The notes under the pieces are model-generated. The model was not told where the DNA came from. It was given only the letters and a program-made list of their open reading frames with translations, and ran no database searches. DNA of 64,000 nucleotides from positions 548,452 through 612,451 of the forward strand of contig JAAGOF010000209.1 of NCBI GenBank assembly GCA_010645155.1, written 5' to 3'. The DNA is from Tigriopus japonicus (taxonomy: Eukaryota; Arthropoda; Copepoda; Harpacticoida; Harpacticidae). Shown piece by piece: positions 58,040-64,000 of this stretch (the first letter of the stretch is position 1; each line of letters starts with the position of its first letter). Both the position numbers and the translations under genes were made by a program.

Positions 58040-58380
58040 AGAAAGGTTGAAAAAGAGACTGAATGGCAAAGGTTAGAAGCCTTAGAAGCAACAGACTCTT
58101 GCGAAACAGACGAGTTTGATCCCAGTTACGAACCTGAATTGGAATTTGTCTCAGTTGACAGCCCTCAGAAGCAAATGGTCGACAAATGCACAAATACCAT
58201 TTTTTCAGACGAGATTTGCCCGTTCCTTTGGATTTGTGAGCGCGAATATTCCTATGGGATCCGGTCCCACTCAACCATGGTTCGATGTCCCAAGATTTGA
58301 CATCTAACGGTTTTGATAACAAGGAATATGCCTCAATTACCACGAATGATCAAGTGCTGAAAGATGACTTGGCTATCTAA
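58040..58380 (+). other. Exon-like stretch of unknown origin
   Basis: Directly after the LINE tail, an acidic frame reads EKETEWQRLEALEATDSCET and DEFDPSYEPELEFVSVD, with good composition. Past about 58200 all three frames look partly protein-like, for example ANIPMGSGPTQPWFDVPRF in one and TTNDQVLKDDLAI-stop (58378) in another. This suggests a broken exon or pseudogene. No family is recognised. No gene was seen in 58381-59833. Confidence 0.25.
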
Positions 58381-59833
58381 CTTATGTGGTTGTTTCATAC
58401 CTCAATGATGGATTGAATTCGATTCCTTTCCACACTAAAATCGCGTCTTAAATGGACACAATCAGCCATTTTTAGATTGGCACAAGTGGACGAAACAACC
58501 AACAGGCGATTTGATTGGTCAAAGGATTTGGATTTACCATTGCTGTCAACAAGGCCAAATGAACGTTCAGCATCAGGAAAATCTCATCTGAATTTAAGTT
58601 AAAGGACACTTTGATTTGGATAAATGGCCTTTTTTTACTCACTGAACCTCCCAACACCGATTCAGAGCTTTGCTCTTTGTCAAGGACGCGAAATAACTAT
58701 TATCAAGTTTTAAAGTGTTTTATATTGTGAACGAAGCAACATGTTTGCCTACCTACATACCTGTATAGACCAATGAATAGTTCATGATTTTGAAACTGTT
58801 GAGATGCATCAATACTAGAGATAGGAAGTTTAGTTGAATGCAATCCATGAAATTTGACGAAAACACTCAACAAAGTAGAGTAATGAAAAAAACATATTAG
58901 ACCAAGGGTATAAACGAGGTCTGAAATCTATTGAACGTTATGTTGATCAAAAATATTACTTAGAAATGATACAAATACCCGACAAAAAGAGAGGAATGGG
59001 GGTTGACCAATAGATTAGTCAGGCCCAGGTTTGTGACAACCTTTTTTCTTTCCATTGGGGCCAACTTCCTTGTCCCTATAATAATTAAATGAGCGAGTGT
59101 TTCGTTTCAAACACAGGTATGATGTTTGTTACAAAGCCACTGGGTTTAACAATCAAAGATGTCGTGCTTTGTTATCAATCATGAATTATGGGGGCAAGAA
59201 TTTTGCACAAACACCAAGAGTTCTTTCCCACCAGATGGTACAGATTGTCACTTCTTCTCTAGATTGAAGCTCAACTTGGCCTCCTGTATGACGCCTGCTC
59301 AGACAAGTAAGGACACTTAAGAAAAAAGCAAGAGAACAAGAGAGGCTCCAAATGCAAGGGATTGTCTCAAACATTTGATTTTCTGGTTGTTTAAGAACTT
59401 ATTATCCTTAGGGCTTACTTGAAAATTGGCCCGATGATTTTTTGAAGAGTTTTCATTTTCATCTAAAGGCAAGATTCACGATTCAACCAGATGTGACCAT
59501 GACATGAGTATGTTTCAAGCAGAACAATTTTGCCTATAATGCCAAAATCTATCAAATTGTCATCAAGGTTTGACAGTCATTCGACCAGGAAAGATATTAA
59601 GTTTACGTACTTGAAGGTGTATTTCTGCAATTTCCATCAAGAATATGGGCCACGAATTTTGCATTTGCACCTGTTTAATGAAAAGTCTTTTTGGGAACGA
59701 AATTGCACCCCTTTTCTTCTGCGTTCAAAAACTGCTTGTAATTTAGGCTCAATATAGGCCGCAACTAGGCCGTAAAAGTAAGATACCATGTTTAACTTCT
59801 CATAAAAGACCAAATCCTTTCTTCCCAGATTGA

Positions 59834-59866
59834 TATAAAATGGACCCCTAAGAATAAGAAATCAGT
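59834..59866 (+). promoter_or_regulatory. Core promoter (TATA and Inr) of the galaxin-like gene
   Basis: TATAAAA at 59834-59840 and arthropod-type initiator TCAGT at 59862-59866. The A of the initiator is exactly 30 bp from the first T of the TATA box. This implies a short leader of about 21 nt before the ATG at 59885 and strong, focused transcription. Confidence 0.75.
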
Positions 59867-59884
59867 ATCGTTCAACAATCCAAC

Positions 59885-60382
59885 ATGATCGCACTAGTTC
59901 TGTCCGCCTTTGTCCTGTTCCATGGAACCTACTTCTTAACGCCATCCTATTCTGGCTTTGTTATGGGAGCCGCCAACGCCACCAATGCCACCTCTTGTGG
60001 AGATGAACCATTGGAGGATGATCAAGGATGTTGCCGAGGCGAATTTGTGTATGATCCGGACTTATTTGTCTGTTGCGGAGACCGATACATAGTGCCCATT
60101 GAATCCGATGGCAAATGCGATTGTTGTGGTAGTTTTGTGGGATTAACAAAGGTCTACTTTCCTGTCCTTCATGACAAGGACACCGAGGTCTGTTGCCTGG
60201 GACGAGTATTTCCTAAAATAGGCGGTGACAACAATTGCTGCGGAGGAACCCCAATGAATACCGATGACGAGGTTTGCTGTCGAAACCGAATCTTCAAAAA
60301 AACGGACACAAGTGCCAGGAAAATGCGTCGTTGCGCCAACTTGGACCCTAATATTTTGACTCCTCAACCCCTTTTTGAATAA
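59885..60382 (+). CDS. Secreted di-cysteine protein, galaxin-repeat-like, intronless
   Basis: A 165-codon open frame in one exon. It starts with a hydrophobic signal peptide (MIALVLSAFVLFHGTYFL) and has a likely N-glycosylation run (NATNATS) just after it. The mature part has 15 cysteines, mostly as CC pairs (DQGCCRGEF, LFVCCGDRY, KCDCCGSF, EVCCLGRVF, NNCCGGTP, EVCCRNRIF) at intervals of roughly 9-25 residues. This spacing, with the GGDNNCCGGTP turn, is that of galaxin repeats, known from coral skeletal matrix protein and also seen in other animals. An extracellular or matrix role is inferred only. It ends in a basic stretch (RKMRRC) and LTPQPLFE. The start is fixed by the signal peptide and the short leader. 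AATAAA follows at 60454-60459. A close paralogue lies 14.7 kb upstream on the same strand. Confidence 0.85.
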   Translation: MIALVLSAFVLFHGTYFLTPSYSGFVMGAANATNATSCGDEPLEDDQGCCRGEFVYDPDLFVCCGDRYIVPIESDGKCDCCGSFVGLTKVYFPVLHDKDTEVCCLGRVFPKIGGDNNCCGGTPMNTDDEVCCRNRIFKKTDTSARKMRRCANLDPNILTPQPLFE

Positions 60383-60453
60383 GCTTGCTTTTACGAGACC
60401 ACCTCAACCAGAATATGAGACCCATGGTTGTTACACCATCAATTATTTTGTTG

Positions 60454-60459
60454 AATAAA
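60454..60459 (+). terminator. Poly(A) signal of the galaxin-like gene
   Basis: AATAAA, 72 bp after the stop codon. Confidence 0.7.
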
Positions 60460-60526
60460 TGAGCATCTGTATCATTGCCTTGATTTTGGGCTTGAATGGT
60501 TAATTGGAAGGTACTGATTAGAGCTA

Positions 60527-60690
60527 TGCATCGGATCCGACTTTTCGGATCCGACCGGATCCGGATTCGTTCGGATTGATGCAAGAATTTTCAGATTCGG
60601 ATTCGTTTGGATTGATGCAAGAATTTTTGGATTCGGATTGAGATTTGCGAAAAAATTGTCCGGATCCGACATGATCCGAAATCAATCCGA
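60527..60690. repeat. Block of GGATCCG and GGATTCG repeats, possible hAT-type end
   Basis: Starts TAGAGCTATGCATCGGATCC and contains CGGATCCG palindromes and a 36-bp tandem duplication (GGATTGATGCAAGAATTTT at about 60573 and 60609). Related TCGGATTAGA-like motifs occur to about 61490, but no right terminus or 8-bp duplication was found. 60691-61965 is otherwise AT-rich with nothing recognised. Confidence 0.45.
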
Positions 60691-61965
60691 ACTTTTTAGT
60701 TCACTTTTTTACTTCAATTCACAATTTTCTAGTTTGAAACCCTTTTTTTTGTGCAATTTTCTGCCTTCAACTTTGAAATTTTTAATGACCCTAAAAGGTA
60801 TTAAAAAGTTTCAAAGTTTACCAAATATAAAAAAGTATTTGCAGATCAAACATTTTTATATCAAGAGATTCAAATTTAAGGTATTTGTAAAATAAAAGAA
60901 ATGAAAAAGTCACAAAAAGTCATCAAAGCTAAATCATCCTTTTTGGATAAAGTAGGTTGGATAAAAGAGAAAGATTTTCCAAGTATTCACGCCTGGATTT
61001 CAATTAAGTGAGTTGATATCAGCCCACTTGACACCGAATTGATTTAAAGATAGAATTTTCGTTTTGACCCATTTGATGTCGCATTTTTTTCTGTAAATGA
61101 CTGTTGCTATGATTGTGCATACTTAATTTTAGTACAAATGCCCGTTTGTAAATATTTTAGCATATTTGGTTCATCTTGTGTAAACCCTACTGTGCAAACA
61201 AAGACCATTCAATTATTTGCTCCAATTTTCCTAAAATATTTTTTCCTAAACGACCAAAAAAAATTCATATTTCCTAGAAAATTCCAAAATAAAAAAAAAA
61301 CAGGAAAAAATTGAGAAATATTCTATATTCAAAGAATTTCATCTGGGCCCTATTACTTTAAAAAGTGATGGTCTTCCAATTTGTGCCAAAATAACAAAAT
61401 AATTAGATTTAAATCAGATTGACAAATTTCAGATTAATGTCGGATTAAGCAACAAATTTTAAGATTTTTTCGGATTAGACGCCAAATTTTCCCACTTCCC
61501 GACGACATTTCGACACTTAAGTAATTGTTAAACCGTTTAGCACAATATTGACTTCCAAAGAAATTATAAACACAAACTCCATATAAAAATGGTGACACTT
61601 TTTGCTTAATCACATCGCTAGGAATGAATAAATATGAAGGACATTTCTCTTACAACATGCTTATTTGTGAAAGCTGTGGAGTCATATCTGGTCAGCAAAA
61701 GAAATCGTAACAAAATTCATGTTTGAGTCAATTTTTGATTAATTAATAAAGTGTCAAAATGAACAACTTTCTTTAAACCAATTATCATATGTTAGGTTAA
61801 ATAAAGTAATTAAATCCCTAAAACAAATTGCTAACATTTCCAAAACTGAAGTTCTAGCTATCAAAAGAGGCTTTAGATTGGCATAGTTATAACATTTATC
61901 ACAACTCGAGCAGATTTTCAGCCATATTAGTACAATGAAATCCCAAATGATATTCTATATTCATA

Positions 61966-62414
61966 CAAGAAGCACGGAATTCATGGAGTGGGAGGCTAGA
62001 ATTGAGAATTGTGATTTCCAGTAGAAACGAACCATTTGCGTTCTTCGGCAAATGGGACCTGGCTTGCATTGAGAAGACGACGTATTTCAATTTTCAGCTC
62101 AATCGAATGCCGGAGTGAAAAGTTGTGCCTTCTCAAACTTATGTACTGCAGAGAACATAGAATGAATGAACTCTCCCTTTTGTGGTAAAACGATTACCAC
62201 AAAAGGGCTAGTTCAATCATTCTCGGTAGGATTTGCACTGAACTTTGAGTGAGCATAACTTTTGAATCCGACGTTCGATTGAGCTGAAAATTGAAATAGG
62301 TATTCTTGTCCACATATGCAAGGTCTCATTTGCAGAAGAACGTCATTGAATTGTCCTTACTGAAAATCAGTTTCTCATTGCTAGCCTCCCACTCCATGAT
62401 TCCAGTGCTTCTTG
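61966..62414. mobile_element. CAAGAAGCAC element, copy F, 449 bp
   Basis: Starts CAAGAAGCACGG and ends CAGTGCTTCTTG, flanked by ATTCATA at 61959-61965 and 62415-62421 (perfect 7 bp). The centre CTTTTGTGGTAAAACGA and TTACCACAAAAGG is palindromic. Confidence 0.92.
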
Positions 62415-62421
62415 ATTCATA

Positions 62422-64000
62422 TTGTTTATTGTTTGGACCACTCAAACATGAAGACATATATTGTAAAATCTTTGATATTTCTAGATCTTTCATTGGCTTC
62501 CTATATCGATAGATATAAATTAATTTTGTTGGCTTGATGTTGGATTTTTCACAACTTTATCAATCAAATTAGGCACCTAACAAGGTCCAATTCCTCAATC
62601 TTTATAACACTATATTAATTCTTTAAGTTTTAGGAAGAGCTAACTACTTTTCAATCCAGGCAGGGTGCACTTTCTTACTTCCTCATTCCCATTACATGGG
62701 TTTCTCATTTGTTTCACTCCTATGAGAGGACTCAAATAGTTATTAGTAGTCAATATAAATCACACTTCCCCAGTTTCATAATATGCTTAAGAAAATTTCT
62801 TTGTCCAACACTAACACTTCGTCGTTGGGAAGCATTACAAGAACCACTATCAAATAAAAATTCTTTCTTTGGTGACTTGATCAATGGACCAAATGCATTT
62901 GTGTTGAAATTTTGGGCAAATATAAGAAAATAATCTGTTTTCTCTGCTATAATTGTGATTTGGATCTTGCAAAAAGAATGAAGTCTCAAGTCATTTTTTT
63001 AAATAATAGAAGCCTACCATGAACCTGTGAATTGCAGGAGGAACTTATAGAAAGTTGTTGTGCTGCCATCAGAAGAAATCATGTTGTGTGATGGTCTATG
63101 ATCTCGTCGCCTTTTGAATGGCAAATGTGGCCAACCCTGCCCAATGAGAATTGGCTTGGCTTGCCTGAATGACACATAATTTGAGACAGGCACTTTTTCT
63201 GATGTGGTTTCAAATCCTTTAAATTAAGAAATTCTTGTCTAGAAGTATGGTTGACAACTCTGCAGGGACAGCAATACAATCTCAGCTTGAAGTTGGTACT
63301 AATTTTCAATGGTAAAATATCGTACCTTGGTAGACCTTTGTACCCATAGTACCTTGGTTCTTACATGAGGAAAGCTTGGCTTATAGGTTCAATCTTTCTT
63401 CTTTTATTGGACTTTCATCCTCCCCAACTATTAGCCTGCTTTGACTTTTCTTTTTAGAGAGAGGTTGAATTTGAAAATTTTCAGGACAAAACATTGAAAT
63501 TTAGGTATCAGAAATCAACTACTTTTACACTTCCAGAGGGTAGCCAGGGTTGTGGCATGGGGCTAAGCATGTAAAACTCAATCTCAAAGGGACTTAAAAC
63601 CACTTTTCTTGGACGATTGCGTTCTCCTGCCACAATCTGTTTCTTCCCTACTGATGTAAGAGAATCTGATGATTGGCGGCGGCAGCGCAGTCTAGGAATT
63701 TAAGTGGTCTATGACTGAGCCAAAGAATTTTTTAGTGGAAATCATACAAGTAGTTATTTAAGGAAATTTTTAATTTCAATGGCTTTCCATTTTTAGTGGT
63801 ACCACACCATTGGCATAAGACTTGGAAAGAAGGAAATGCATAAATTTCTGTATAAATCTTCCATTAAAAATGAGAGAAATGGCCTTTTTAGTTGTGGCAT
63901 GGTTTGAATCCATTTTCCTCCTTATCCAATCATGAGAAGGGTCCTTTGTAACACATTTTTGGGCCCCAATGTGTCCTCGATATTGACGTTCACGATTCAA
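62422..64000. other. No gene recognised; perhaps old minus-strand coding relics
   Basis: Minus-strand frames at 64000-63776 and 63309-63079 have protein-like composition but no motif I can name. They could be a decayed retroelement or an exon continuing past the window edge. Confidence 0.25.

Noticed and set aside
58816..59079. Possible hAT-type element (TAGAGATAGGAAGTTT to TTCCTTGTCCCTA)
   Set aside because: The ends resemble those of 19073-20706, but no 8-bp duplication is present, so I left it out of the feature list.
59186..59374. Minus-strand frame with a hydrophobic N-terminus (MFETIPCIWSLSCSLAFFLS)
   Set aside because: Short, no promoter, no cysteine pattern or paralogue. Chance cannot be excluded.
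1..64000. CRISPR arrays, operons, phage or bacterial genes
   Set aside because: None seen. Spliced genes, poly(A) signals and transposon types are eukaryotic throughout.

Overview
This is a gene-poor, AT-rich stretch of a draft animal genome. It has three runs of N (12164-12440, 27437-27546, 52543-53373). Spliced genes with GT-AG introns, AATAAA poly(A) signals, TATA/Inr core promoters, an intact DD37D (maT-type) mariner, tRNA-derived SINEs and many small DNA transposons point to an invertebrate. An arthropod, perhaps a crustacean such as a copepod, is my best guess, but the species cannot be fixed from the sequence alone.

Four convincing host genes were rebuilt exon by exon. (1) An NDRG-family gene on + (5064-16090, 8 coding exons, 359 codons). 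(2) An inositol hexakisphosphate kinase (IP6K) gene on - (35141-33456, 5 exons, 325 codons). (3) A DGAT2/MOGAT-family acyltransferase on + (50457-57123, 4 exons, 355 codons), with a TATA box and a perfect DR1 nuclear-receptor motif upstream. (4) An intronless secreted di-cysteine protein resembling galaxin repeats on + (59885-60382, 165 codons), with a textbook TATA-Inr promoter. A paralogue of gene 4 at 45169-47412 is split in register by a 1.77-kb insertion. The left edge holds the last exon of an unidentified + gene (3-239). A possible small two-exon gene lies on - (2443-1108). The four genes do not form an operon or an obvious shared pathway.

Most of the rest is mobile DNA. A palindromic element family of about 450 bp (MITE-like, TIR CAAGAAGCAC) occurs six times. 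Four copies are flanked by perfect 7-bp target-site duplications (GTTGATT, GTTTGAA, GTTCAGG, ATTCATA). Many non-autonomous hAT-type elements are delimited by 8-bp duplications, and several are nested: 19294-20093 in 19073-20706, 29551-30744 in 29426-31180, 31437-32151 in 31326-32297, 41801-42941 in a dead mariner, 45415-45958 in the insertion that splits the galaxin-like paralogue, and 13745-14077 exactly in the target duplication of a CAAGAAGCAC element. A complete mariner (25875-27161) has perfect 25-bp inverted repeats and an uninterrupted 338-codon transposase. There are also three mariner relics, a 5'-truncated LINE, SINEs, foldbacks, minisatellites and local tandem duplications.

Region by region: 1-4600, end of one gene, exon-like islands and foldbacks; 4600-16500, NDRG gene with transposon-filled introns; 16500-33300, transposon graveyard with the live-looking mariner; 33377-35141, IP6K; 35142-45000, sparse DNA with mariner and hAT relics; 45098-47501, interrupted galaxin-like paralogue; 50304-57130, acyltransferase gene; 57230-58036, LINE tail; 59834-60459, galaxin-like gene; 60460-64000, repeats and nothing recognisable.
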